From assembly GCA_035697245.1 (NCBI GenBank), contig DASSDH010000162.1:1-32011 (forward strand): a stretch of DNA of 32,011 bases, read 5' to 3'. Positions 25,135 to 31,872 of this stretch are shown one piece after another. Origin of the DNA: JACVRX01 sp035697245. Its GTDB lineage: Bacteria; Actinomycetota; Actinomycetes; Jiangellales; Jiangellaceae. Both the position numbers and the translations under genes were made by a program. Within the stretch, counting starts at the first letter, position 1, and each line of letters starts with the position of its first letter. Under the pieces are notes generated by a model that was not told the origin of the DNA, did no database searches, and was given only the letters and a program-made list of their open reading frames with translations.

Positions 25135-27131
25135 ACCTGGATCCGCCGCTCGACGGCGTCCACGATCTCGGCCACCGCGTCGGCGATGGGTACACCGTTC
25201 TTCTGCGTCCCGGCGCGATACCGGAACGACACCGCGCCCTTCGTGACATCGTCGTCTCCGGCGAGCAGCATGTATGGAACCTTCTGCTTCTGCGCTGTGC
25301 GAATCTTCTTCTGCATCCGCTCGTCGGAGGCGTCGATCTCGACCCGGAGGCCGTGCTCGCGCAGCGATTCGGCAACCTTCTCCAGATACCCCACGTGTTG
25401 GTCGGCGATGGGGATGCCGACGACCTGCACCGGTGCCAGCCAGGGAGGGAATGCTCCCGCATAGTGCTCAGTGAGGATGCCGAAGAAGCGCTCCATCGAG
25501 CCGAACAGCGCCCGATGGATCATATAGGGCCGCTGCCGGGTCCCGTCGGCGGCCTGATATTCGATGTCGAACCGCGGCGGGAGCTGGAAGTCCACCTGCA
25601 GTGTCGACAGCTGCCAGCTTCGCCCAATGGCGTCCGTCACGTGGACGTCGATCTTGGGCGCGTAGAACGTGCCCTCGCCCTCCCCGATCCGGTATTCCAA
25701 ACCGGCCTTCTGCAACGCTTCCTCCAGCGCTGCCTCGGCAGCGTTCCACTGCTCGAGCTCGCCGACATATCGATCCGGTCGGGTCGAAAGCTCGGCGGTG
25801 AAATCGCTCAGACCGAAGTCGCGCAGCACCCCGATGACGAAGTCGAGCAGGCCCGCCAATTCTCCCGACAGCTGGTCCGGTGTGCAGAAGATGTGCGCGT
25901 CGTCCTGGGTGAACCCTCGGGCCCGAGTGAGTCCGTGCACGACGCCGGACTTCTCGTACCGGTACACCGTCCCGAACTCGAACAGCCGAAGCGGCAGCTC
26001 CCGGTACGACCGACCACGGGACTTGTAGATCATCACGTGCATCGGGCAGTTCATCGGCTTGAGGTAGTAGTCCTGCCCGGCCCTGCGCAGGTTTCCTTCG
26101 CTGTCGTACTCGGCATCCATGTGCACCGGCGGGTACATGCCGTCGGCGTACCAATCCAGATGGCCCGACGTGTCGAACAGGACGGCCTTGGTGAGGTGCG
26201 GCGTGTAGACGAACTCGTACCCCGACGACTCGTGGCGCTTCCTGGCGTACTCCTCCATCACCCTGCGAACCACGCCGCCCTTCGGATGCCACACCGCCAG
26301 ACCGGACCCGATCTCCTCAGGGAACGAGAACAGGTCCAGCTCGGCGCCCAGCCGCCGGTGATCGCGCTTCTCCGCTTCCGCGAGGTGGTCGAGGTACGCC
26401 TGCAATGACTCGCGGGACTCCCACGCTGTGCCGTAGATCCGTTGCAGCTGCGGGTTCTGCTCGTTCCCGCGCCAGTAGGCGGCCGCAACCCGGGTGAGTT
26501 TGAACGCGGGGATGTGCCCGGTCGTCGGCAGGTGCGGGCCGCGACACAGGTCCTTCCAGGCGAGCTGACCGTCGCGACGAACGTTGTCGTAGATGGTCAG
26601 CTCGGCGTCGCCCACCTCGGCCTCGGCTCCGTCGGCAACGCCGGCCGCACCACCACCCTTCAGGCCGATGAGCTCCAACTTGAACGGCTCGGCCGCCAAC
26701 TCTGTCCTCGCCTGTTCGTCCGTCACCGGCCGGCGGATGAAGGACTGCCGTTCCTTGACGATCTGCTGCATCCGCTTCTCGATGCTCTTCAAGTCGTCGG
26801 GATGGAATGGTTGCGACACGTCGAAGTCGTAGAAGAAGCCGTTTTCGATCGGCGGGCCGATGCCGAGCCTTGCCTCGGGAAACAGTGCCTGAACGGCCTG
26901 TGCGAGCACGTGCGCTGTGGTATGTCGCAGGATCGAGCGGCCATCCGGAGAGTCGATCCGCACTGGCTCAATCTGGTCGGCGTCCGCCAGTTCACGGGCG
27001 AGGTCGGCCAGCTCGCCGCTGACCTTGGCGGCGATCACCTCAGGATCGTCGGCGAACACGTCCGCTGCCGTCGTGCCGACGTCGATGGATCGCTCGACTC
27101 CAGCGACAACGACGCGAATCTGCTCGGACAC
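25131..27131 (-). CDS. thrS: Threonyl-tRNA synthetase
   Basis: Class II synthetase that charges tRNA-Thr. The 666-residue product has an N-terminal TGS domain (about 1-65), the editing domain with H70-x3-H74 (RHTTAHVLA) and C196 (DLCRGPH), and the catalytic zinc ligands C362 (PMNCPMH), H413 (DDAHIF) and H539 (MIHRALFGS). Motif 2 is FEFGTVYRYEKSGVVHGLTR, and the C-terminal anticodon domain starts near 565. A Gly/Ala-rich insertion (about 157-175) is poorly conserved. GTG at 27131 has AGGAG six bases upstream; the reading to 27656 is upstream openness. I see no T-box leader in the 246-base gap upstream. Confidence 0.97.
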   Translation of the reverse strand: MSEQIRVVVAGVERSIDVGTTAADVFADDPEVIAAKVSGELADLARELADADQIEPVRIDSPDGRSILRHTTAHVLAQAVQALFPEARLGIGPPIENGFFYDFDVSQPFHPDDLKSIEKRMQQIVKERQSFIRRPVTDEQARTELAAEPFKLELIGLKGGGAAGVADGAEAEVGDAELTIYDNVRRDGQLAWKDLCRGPHLPTTGHIPAFKLTRVAAAYWRGNEQNPQLQRIYGTAWESRESLQAYLDHLAEAEKRDHRRLGAELDLFSFPEEIGSGLAVWHPKGGVVRRVMEEYARKRHESSGYEFVYTPHLTKAVLFDTSGHLDWYADGMYPPVHMDAEYDSEGNLRRAGQDYYLKPMNCPMHVMIYKSRGRSYRELPLRLFEFGTVYRYEKSGVVHGLTRARGFTQDDAHIFCTPDQLSGELAGLLDFVIGVLRDFGLSDFTAELSTRPDRYVGELEQWNAAEAALEEALQKAGLEYRIGEGEGTFYAPKIDVHVTDAIGRSWQLSTLQVDFQLPPRFDIEYQAADGTRQRPYMIHRALFGSMERFFGILTEHYAGAFPPWLAPVQVVGIPIADQHVGYLEKVAESLREHGLRVEIDASDERMQKKIRTAQKQKVPYMLLAGDDDVTKGAVSFRYRAGTQKNGVPIADAVAEIVDAVERRIQV

Positions 27132-27377
27132 GACTGCTCCTGAACTGGCCAATCGGCTCGTTGATGGATTCCGCCGATGGTACCGATGCCGTCGATCCCG
27201 CCGCGCTCCAGTTTCCCTTTGACGGCGCCGATCGCTAGCTGCGTACCAATCCGCCCGCCGGAGGGTCACGAATCCATGTCGAGCGACCCAGGGTCCCCGC
27301 CCCTGCCTGAGCCGTTCCGGCCGGCAAGACCGTCGGCCGGTCACCGCCCAGTAGGGCACGAGGAAGGGAAGTTTCAC
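27132..27377. promoter_or_regulatory. Divergent intergenic region (thrS / Tat-leader operon)
   Basis: Holds promoters in both directions. A plus-strand TTGACG at 27219-27224 with TACCAA at 27244-27249 could be a promoter, but the 19-base spacing is long. A 7-base-pair hairpin (CCGGCCG at 27317-27323, CGGCCGG at 27334-27340, 10-base loop) lies in the likely leader of the operon. No T-box is recognisable. Confidence 0.4.
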
Positions 27378-27647
27378 ATGTCCGGACTGTCCAGGCGCAG
27401 GTTTATCGGTGGCGCGGCCGCCGGCGCTGTCGCCGTCACTGCCGTCGCCGTACCCGGCATGGCGGCAGCCGTGCCCGCCGACGACTCCCCAGATGACGCC
27501 CACGACGACGTGGCGCTCGACGAGACCGTTGTCGCTCGCGTCCGCGACCTGCGTACCGGCGAGATCGCCCTGTACGTGGGGACCCGAGAGATCACTCACA
27601 CCGACCGGACCCTGGCCCGCCGACTGGCGCGAGCCGCCGCCCGCTGA
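27378..27647 (+). CDS. Small Tat-leader secreted protein
   Basis: An 89-residue protein. It begins with a twin-arginine signal (SRRRFIGG at 5-12), a hydrophobic Ala/Val/Gly stretch (about 11-30) and likely cleavage near A31-A34. The mature part is only about 55 residues: an acidic patch (DDSPDDAHDD), then VVARVRDLRTGEIALYVGTREITHTDRTLARRLARAAAR. I recall similar short tails in other actinobacterial Tat proteins but no function. The ATG is preceded by GAGGAAGGGA. The gene lies 26 bases before the DUF4331 gene, whose product has no signal peptide. The most interesting possibility is that it acts as an export partner, as MelC1 does for MelC2; this is inference. It could also be an independent secreted peptide. 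Confidence 0.85.
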   Translation: MSGLSRRRFIGGAAAGAVAVTAVAVPGMAAAVPADDSPDDAHDDVALDETVVARVRDLRTGEIALYVGTREITHTDRTLARRLARAAAR

Positions 27648-27673
27648 GCCCACCATGCCAAGGAGTCACCAGC

Positions 27674-29044
27674 ATGTCCTCCCACCGCGAAGCACCGGAA
27701 ATCTCGAAGGATCCGGTCGCCGACAGCACCGACGTTTACGCATTCGTCAGTCCAGATCAGCCGGACACCGTCACGCTGATCGCCAACTACATCCCGCTGC
27801 AGGGACCGGCCGGCGGACCCAACTTCTACGAGTTCGGTGACGACGTCCTCTACGAAGTCCACATCGACAATGACGGCGACGCAAAGCCCGATGTCACGTA
27901 CCAGTTCCGGTTCACGACCCGGATCCGGAATCAGCGGACGTTCCTGTACAACACCGGCCCGATCGACAGCCTGGACGACGCCGATTGGAACCGTCGTCAG
28001 ACCTATTCGGTTACGAAGCTGCTGGCAGGACAGTCGCCGAAGGTTCTCGCATCACGGCTCCCGTGCCCGCCGTGCAATGTCGGCCCCCGGTCATCGCCGA
28101 ATTACGTCGACCTCGCCAACATGGCCATCCGGACGCTGCCGACCGGTGAGAAGGTTTTCGCCGGGCAGCGGGCCGAGGGCTTCTACGTGGACCTCGGTTC
28201 GATCTTCGACCTCGGCGCACTGCGGCCGTTCCAGAACCTTCACCTGCTGCCGCTGCCGCCCGCACCCGGAGTCAATGCGACCGCCCAGCTGAACGTGCAC
28301 ACGATCGCGCTGCAAGTTCCGATCACCGACCTCACCAAGAATGGCCGCCGACCCACCGACCCTGCGGATCCAAAGGCAACGATCGGCGTGTATACGTCCG
28401 CCAGCCGGCAGAAGGTCCTCGTCCGGGAAGTTGACGACGACACCGGCATTGGACCGTTCGTCCAGGTCTCTCGCCTGGGGAACCCGCTGTTCAACGAGGT
28501 CATCGTGCCAATGGGCCGCAAGGACGGGTGGAACGCATCGCGTCCAGCAGACGACGCGAACTTCGTCGGGTTCGTTCAGCGCCCCGAGCTCGCAGCACTG
28601 CTGCCGGTGCTGTACCCGGGCGTCTTTCCCAACCTGACGGCGATCAACGCCGACCGGGCCGACCTGGTGGCCATCCTGCTCACCGGGATTCCGGCGGGAC
28701 TGATCCCGGGCTTCCAAAACTTCACCGGGACCAGGCACGCCGACCTGCTGCGGCTCAACGTGGCGATCCCGCCGTCGAGCTCGCCAAGCGTCTTCGGGTT
28801 GCTGGGCGGGGACCTGGCCGGCTTCCCGAACGGCAGGCGGGTCTTCGACGACGTGGTGGCCATCGAGCTGCGCGCCATTGCGGGTGCGACCTACCCGCTG
28901 GTGAACCCGTCGTTTACACCCGACGCTGCCGCGGCCATCGTGGACGACGGACTCTCGCCCGACGATCTCGGCACACCGTATCTGCAAACGTTCCCCTACC
29001 TGGGGACGCCGTTCAGCGGCTTCGACGTCCCGGCCGCGTCGTGA
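27674..29044 (+). CDS. DUF4331 family protein (leaderless)
   Basis: A 456-residue protein starting MSSHREAPEISKDPVADSTD, the DUF4331 signature, with VYAFVSPDQPDTVTLIANYIPLQ next. The family's function is unknown. No signal peptide or membrane span is visible. It does carry features common outside the cytoplasm: an IDNDGDAKPD calcium-type loop (D65, D67, D69, D73) and a CPPC pair (C131, C134) able to form a disulfide. The C-terminal half contains repeated Asn/Pro-rich segments. The ATG has AAGGAG eight bases upstream. It is the middle gene of a three-gene operon, overlapping the next by GTGA. Export with the upstream Tat-leader protein is a testable guess; a cytoplasmic role is the alternative. 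Confidence 0.9.
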   Translation: MSSHREAPEISKDPVADSTDVYAFVSPDQPDTVTLIANYIPLQGPAGGPNFYEFGDDVLYEVHIDNDGDAKPDVTYQFRFTTRIRNQRTFLYNTGPIDSLDDADWNRRQTYSVTKLLAGQSPKVLASRLPCPPCNVGPRSSPNYVDLANMAIRTLPTGEKVFAGQRAEGFYVDLGSIFDLGALRPFQNLHLLPLPPAPGVNATAQLNVHTIALQVPITDLTKNGRRPTDPADPKATIGVYTSASRQKVLVREVDDDTGIGPFVQVSRLGNPLFNEVIVPMGRKDGWNASRPADDANFVGFVQRPELAALLPVLYPGVFPNLTAINADRADLVAILLTGIPAGLIPGFQNFTGTRHADLLRLNVAIPPSSSPSVFGLLGGDLAGFPNGRRVFDDVVAIELRAIAGATYPLVNPSFTPDAAAAIVDDGLSPDDLGTPYLQTFPYLGTPFSGFDVPAAS

Positions 29045-29346
29045 CCACCGACGCGCTGCTCGTCGACATCGGCGGCGACTCCGGCGCGCTGGTCGTCTAC
29101 GCGTCGGAAGAGTTCGTCGGTCACGAGATCGAGATTGCCCGGGCGGAGGACCCGTCCGGGCATCCGGTCCACAACGTGGTGCGATCCCGCCGCGTCTGTG
29201 ACGCGGTGATCTGTGCCGCCGTCTTCCCCACCCTGCCTGCCGGCAGGTATGTACCTCACGGTGACTGGCTGCCGAGCGGCCGGAGCGCGTTGTCGGTGGG
29301 CGTGTCACCGAGCTCGATGGGCCGGGACATCCAGCCCCATAACTAG
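29041..29346 (+). CDS. Small conserved actinobacterial protein, 101 residues
   Basis: GTG start at 29041 within the DUF4331 stop (GTGA), no Shine-Dalgarno, so translation is coupled. The protein has LLVDIGGDSGALVVYASEEFVGHEIEI and then AAVFPTLPAGRY. I recall a family of about 100-residue actinobacterial proteins with this DIGGDxGAL...AAVFPxLPAG pattern, of unknown function and sometimes mislabelled as phospholipase. No signal peptide or membrane span is seen. Two cysteines (C53, C58) lie close together. Beta-rich character is suggested by the alternating hydrophobic pattern. Its coupling to DUF4331 suggests it works with that protein. Confidence 0.78.
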   Translation: MTTDALLVDIGGDSGALVVYASEEFVGHEIEIARAEDPSGHPVHNVVRSRRVCDAVICAAVFPTLPAGRYVPHGDWLPSGRSALSVGVSPSSMGRDIQPHN

Positions 29347-29348
29347 CC

Positions 29349-29378
29349 GGTGGCGTCGGCCGAACGACCGACGCCACC
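29349..29378. terminator. Bidirectional hairpin terminator
   Basis: A perfect 11-base-pair stem (GGTGGCGTCGG at 29349-29359 and CCGACGCCACC at 29368-29378) with an 8-base loop. It lies 2 bases after the plus-strand operon stop and 16 bases from the convergent gene's stop. There is no T-run, as is common for actinobacterial terminators. Confidence 0.78.
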
Positions 29379-29394
29379 CACGCCCGCCCGTTGG

Positions 29395-29979
29395 TCAGGC
29401 TTCGGGTGCCAGTACCGGGAGGACCGCTGCGCAGAAGTCGTCGGTCCTGCCGGTCGATTCCTTCACCAGGTTGAAGCTGTCCTCGATATCCACGTCGTCG
29501 GTCGGGTCGGTCGGTGTGCCGGCATGGTCGACCATGAACTCGAACCGAACCTGGCCGGGGTTCCTGGCGAGGGCCTTGCCGTCCGGGCCGAACGCGGCGA
29601 CGTTTCCGGTGGTCAAGACGAGGATCGTCAGTGTGCCGTCGCCGTTGTCGGTCACGCGGAGATCCTTGTCGACAGCGTTACCGACCTCGGTGACCGTGTT
29701 GCCGTTGGCCAGGTTCGTGAACACGCCAGTGAACTTCACGTTCACATGGAAATAGATCAAGCCGTCCGGCCCGTGCGGGTTGACCAGCAAGCGAACATCG
29801 GCGGTGTTGTCGTGCTGGACCGTGAGGCCAGGAACGTCACAGAAGTCCTCGATGGTCTCGGAGAACTCGTCGAGGAACTCGGTGTGCTCGATCGGCTTGG
29901 CCGAGGCACCTCCAGCCAGCGCCATCGAGCCCACCATGGCCAACCCAGCCGCGAGCCCAAGCGTTCGTGCAAGCCTCAT
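29395..29979 (-). CDS. Secreted protein of unknown function
   Basis: A 194-residue protein with a Sec signal peptide (residues 1-27, ending ASA before K28). The mature part has two cysteines, C47 (DFCDVPG) near the start and C183 (DFCAAVLP) near the end, which could pair. The region LLVNPHGPDGLIYFHVNVKFTGVFTNLANGNTVT and DNGDGTLTILVLTTGN suggests a beta-rich extracellular domain. I recall similar secreted proteins in Actinobacteria with no known role. ATG at 29979 has GAGGGGG upstream. The frame remains open to 30231 but lacks the signal-peptide start there. It lies opposite the DUF4331 operon, separated by a strong hairpin. Confidence 0.85.
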   Translation of the reverse strand: MRLARTLGLAAGLAMVGSMALAGGASAKPIEHTEFLDEFSETIEDFCDVPGLTVQHDNTADVRLLVNPHGPDGLIYFHVNVKFTGVFTNLANGNTVTEVGNAVDKDLRVTDNGDGTLTILVLTTGNVAAFGPDGKALARNPGQVRFEFMVDHAGTPTDPTDDVDIEDSFNLVKESTGRTDDFCAAVLPVLAPEA

Positions 29980-30283
29980 GTTTCCCCCTCGAAACAGAGG
30001 GGATCGGGTCATCCCCCCAGAAACCGTCTGGGCATCCGCCAGCGGGCCCCCGCACCGTACCAGCGTCCCCGACACGCTGCGGGTCAATTGCCCAAATTGC
30101 CCAGCCGGCCGCAAGTTCGGCTCGTGCCACAGGCGCCTAGGCGAGGCCGGTGCCGCGGCGGTCGACGCGGCCGGTGTGTCGCTTGAAGCGCTGTTGCACG
30201 CTTGTCCGTCGCATCCCGTCGTCGTCGCCACGACAAGTGCCGTTGCGGCGACCAGTACCGCCGGCAGTTTTGCATCCGGACCA
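29980..30283 (-). other. Gap with possible degenerate lipoprotein leader
   Basis: About 300 bases between the secreted protein and the lipoprotein gene. A minus-strand frame encodes a hydrophobic run LPAVLVAATALVVATTTGC that looks like a lipoprotein signal with its Cys at 30211-30213, but the only nearby ATG (30275) is in another frame and separated by a run of A bases (AAAA). One inserted A would join them. There is no stop before the downstream gene, so this could be a decayed gene, a sequencing slip, or chance. I do not call it as a gene. Confidence 0.25.
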
Positions 30284-30763
30284 TCATCCCGGCAGGTGCG
30301 GCTTCCACGCGTCGAGCTGTCGGGTGAGCTCGCCCTGTGCCTCGAACATCGCGAGTGCCTCGTCAGGGCCGCAGTGCGAGCTGAGCGGGTTTGCGCAGCC
30401 GGTCGCTGCCCACGCCTCGTATGCGGCGCTGTATCCCGCGGCCGCTGCCTCCGTGTCGGCGACCAGCGTGGCGATTTCGGCCGGGACTTCGCCGCCCTCC
30501 TGGGCCGCCGTTAGGTCTTTGCCGAGCGCCTCGGCCGCCTCGCCGCCGGATTGGTATGCCGCCGCGCAGGTGTCCACCGCGTCGGAGTCGGCACAGAAGA
30601 AGTCGGTGTCGGTGACACTCTCGCGCCAATCGCCGTGGTGACTGGCGACGATGGTGGCCCACTCGTCGACCGCCGGATCGCCTGCCTCGGTGGTCGCAGC
30701 GCCGCTGCCGCACGCGGTGAGTGTCAGAGCCACGATGACCGCGGCGATCGAGCGTGTTGCCAT
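30284..30763 (-). CDS. Putative lipoprotein, 159 residues
   Basis: The N-terminus MATRSIAAVIVALTLTACGSG is a lipoprotein signal with lipobox LTAC (C18), so the protein should be membrane-anchored on the outside. The mature part is acidic and helical (Ala/Glu/Asp rich), with four cysteines: FFCADSDAVDTC and ATGCANPLSSHC. These could form two disulfides. I do not recognise the family. ATG at 30763 has GGGAGG nine bases upstream. It is likely transcribed from the gap 30764-31093, in the same direction as the secreted protein gene at 29395-29979. Confidence 0.82.
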   Translation of the reverse strand: MATRSIAAVIVALTLTACGSGAATTEAGDPAVDEWATIVASHHGDWRESVTDTDFFCADSDAVDTCAAAYQSGGEAAEALGKDLTAAQEGGEVPAEIATLVADTEAAAAGYSAAYEAWAATGCANPLSSHCGPDEALAMFEAQGELTRQLDAWKPHLPG

Positions 30764-31093
30764 ACGTGGTGGCCTCCCAGGGCAAGTCGGCGCACACACT
30801 ATCCGCGAATCCCTGCCGATGATTCGTGGCCATGACGGCGCGATTGCCCTACTTTCGACCCCCCAATGCGGCTCGGACGGGATCCCCGTCCGAACGTTCG
30901 GGCCCCTTGATGTGCCCGATGACTGCTCAGCGTCAACCGCTGTCAATCACTCGGAACCGTGGTCGTGGTCCTGGAAGGCGTCCCTGATCCTGCCTAGTCC
31001 CGCGACGGCGGCTGGTTGCGGAATCGCGCCTACTCGGACTCATCGCTGGCACTCACTTCCCCGATAGACTCAAAGCCAAGGAAAGGGAGCGCG
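30764..31093. promoter_or_regulatory. Divergent gap with palindromes and repeat copy A
   Basis: A 330-base gap between the minus-strand lipoprotein and the plus-strand small membrane protein. It holds a hairpin (CGGACGGG at 30874-30881, CCCGTCCG at 30885-30892, 3-base loop) that overlaps a 12-base palindrome CCGAACGTTCGG (30890-30901). The latter lacks the N4 spacer of a LexA box. At 30960-31021 lies copy A of an imperfect repeat. TAGACT at 31065-31070 could be a -10 for the small membrane protein, but no -35 is clear. Confidence 0.5.
30960..31021 (+). repeat. Imperfect direct repeat, copy A
   Basis: About 62 bases that match 31463-31524 at about four of five positions by hand alignment. The best block is CCTGATCCTGCCTA followed by CGACGGCGGC. 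The two copies flank the small membrane protein gene. The function is unknown. Confidence 0.7.
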
Positions 31094-31285
31094 GTGTCGA
31101 CCGTTGTGTTCGTCATTGTCGGAGCCGTTGTTGTTGGTGCGGCCATCTCGGTCTATCTCTGGAGCCGCTGGTCCGAGCGCGAAGCCGCCTACGAGCCCGA
31201 GCAGCTCAGCGAGGAAGAGGCTGCTATTTACCGGCTCGGAACCCACCTTGGATGGGACGGAAACATCGCGGGCGGCAACGGCTGA
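31094..31285 (+). CDS. Small single-span membrane protein, 63 residues
   Basis: The protein reads MSTVVFVIVGAVVVGAAISV, a membrane span at about 3-23, then a charged, acidic tail (SRWSEREAAYEPEQLSEEEAAIYRLG). GTG at 31094 is chosen because a strong GAAAGGGAG ribosome site lies just upstream and the hydrophobic start follows directly. A longer frame from 31016 lacks support. I do not recognise a family. It sits between the two repeat copies A and B. Its function is unknown. Confidence 0.72.
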   Translation: MSTVVFVIVGAVVVGAAISVYLWSRWSEREAAYEPEQLSEEEAAIYRLGTHLGWDGNIAGGNG

Positions 31286-31462
31286 CCAGCCTTAAGACCG
31301 ATCTGCGTGACGCCTCAGGCCCGCCCGCCGATCCCGCAGGCCGTGGCGCTCCATCGGTTCGCGGTCAAGTTCGGCTAGTTCGTACTCGTAGCGTCGAGTC
31401 GCGTTCCCTCATCACTTGCAGTCGTTTGCTCGCGGTCAATTCCTCAAGACGGGCCACCTTGG

Positions 31463-31524
31463 TGGTCGTAGTCGTGGCATGCGTCCTGATCCTGCCTATA
31501 GCCTCCGACGGCGGCAGGGTGCGG
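31463..31524 (+). repeat. Imperfect direct repeat, copy B
   Basis: The partner of copy A at 30960-31021. By hand alignment 51 of about 63 columns match, with small insertions. It lies downstream of the small membrane protein gene. Confidence 0.7.
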
Positions 31525-31648
31525 TCGACGCCAGCCGGCGCACAGCGCCGACCAGGCACAACAGTTCCAACCAGGTGTGATGGCTCCGCTACGCGGAGGC
31601 CAGGACAGCAACTGGCATGCATCTGGCAAGCCAGCTCAACGACAACAA

Positions 31649-31679
31649 CCTCTGACCTTGCGTTTCCGCTGGTCAGAGG
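31649..31679. repeat. Hairpin beside the tRNA fragment
   Basis: CCTCTGACC (31649-31657) and GGTCAGAGG (31671-31679) form a 9-base-pair stem. The 13-base loop contains GCG-TTTC-CGC, which could add an inner stem. The right arm is part of the longer inverted repeat at 31660-31681. Confidence 0.65.
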
Positions 31680-31681
31680 CC
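31660..31681 (-). repeat. Left copy of a 22-base inverted repeat
   Basis: On the minus strand it reads GGCCTCTGACC, A, GCGGAAACGC. It differs at one base from the plus-strand copy at 31759-31780 (T in place of A). The two copies face outward from the tRNA fragment, as arm-type sites of a site-specific recombinase might. Confidence 0.75.
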
Positions 31682-31689
31682 ATTCGCCG

Positions 31690-31712
31690 TGGTGGGCGAT
31701 ACTGGGATCGAA
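31690..31712 (-). other. 3' fragment of a tRNA-Val-type gene (attachment-site remnant)
   Basis: On the minus strand the 23 bases begin with the T-loop TTCGATC, continue with CCAGT and the acceptor strand ATCGCCC, and end in A-CCA. They match the 3' end of the actinobacterial tRNA-Val (GGGCGAT acceptor) as I remember it. Upstream, the bases are ACGTC where a tRNA would have ACTGG, so the match stops at the T-loop. A tRNA end without its body is the classic mark left by an element that integrates in a tRNA gene. By the geometry, the element would extend to the right, beyond the window edge. Confidence 0.72.
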
Positions 31713-31715
31713 GAC

Positions 31716-31738
31716 GTATCGCATGCCTAGTGCGATAC
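31716..31738. repeat. Inverted repeat inside the att region
   Basis: GTATCGCA (31716-31723) and TGCGATAC (31731-31738) form an 8-base-pair stem with a 7-base loop. GCGATACCGGG at 31732 also echoes GCGATACTGGG at 31696 in the tRNA fragment, so it may be a second, decayed attachment core. Confidence 0.6.
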
Positions 31739-31758
31739 CGGGTGTGACCTGCACAGTC

Positions 31759-31780
31759 GGCCTCTGACCTGCGGAAACGC
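31759..31780 (+). repeat. Right copy of the 22-base inverted repeat
   Basis: Reads GGCCTCTGACC, T, GCGGAAACGC on the plus strand. It pairs with 31660-31681 with one mismatch. It lies 46 bases to the right of the tRNA fragment; the left copy lies 8 bases to its left. Confidence 0.75.
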
Positions 31781-31803
31781 CATAATCTGACGCCTGACAG
31801 CCG

Positions 31804-31831
31804 TTGACATGGGATGACTCTCGGGTACTCT
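31804..31831 (+). promoter_or_regulatory. Sigma-70-type promoter for the last gene
   Basis: A perfect -35 TTGACA (31804-31809), 16-base spacer, and -10 TACTCT (31826-31831). The transcript would start near 31838, giving a leader of about 35 bases. ACTCTC occurs twice (31817-31822, 31827-31832), the second overlapping the -10, with ACTC-TCT-GAGT there. GTGACGC occurs at 31836 and 31847, 11 bases apart. These could be operator sites. Confidence 0.6.
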
Positions 31832-31872
31832 CTGAGTGACGCAACGGTGACGCGGCCAGGTTCGGAGAGACT

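Larger units (their letters stand above)
31286..31872. other. Long non-coding stretch holding an att-like site
   Basis: No convincing gene is seen in about 590 bases; the open frames on both strands lack good starts and family features. It holds repeat copy B, a small hairpin (CTCCGC at 31584-31589, GCGGAG at 31593-31598), the tRNA-like fragment, its flanking inverted repeats, and a promoter. The base content looks less GC-rich than the core region, which fits a junction with foreign DNA. Confidence 0.6.

Noticed and set aside
27150..27200. GGTACC with flanks as a possible T-box core for thrS
   Set aside because: GGTACC is itself a palindrome. On the thrS strand the flanks do not give the T-box consensus, and no specifier stem is visible.
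30084..30308. 74-residue minus-strand frame starting in the lipoprotein gene
   Set aside because: It is very Arg-rich, starts inside the upstream gene, and shows no domain; a shadow frame.
30890..30901. CCGAACGTTCGG as a LexA box
   Set aside because: The four-base spacer between the half-sites is missing.
31252..31767. 171-residue plus-strand frame across the att region
   Set aside because: It has no ribosome site, overlaps the small membrane protein gene, runs through the tRNA fragment and repeats, and has no family features.
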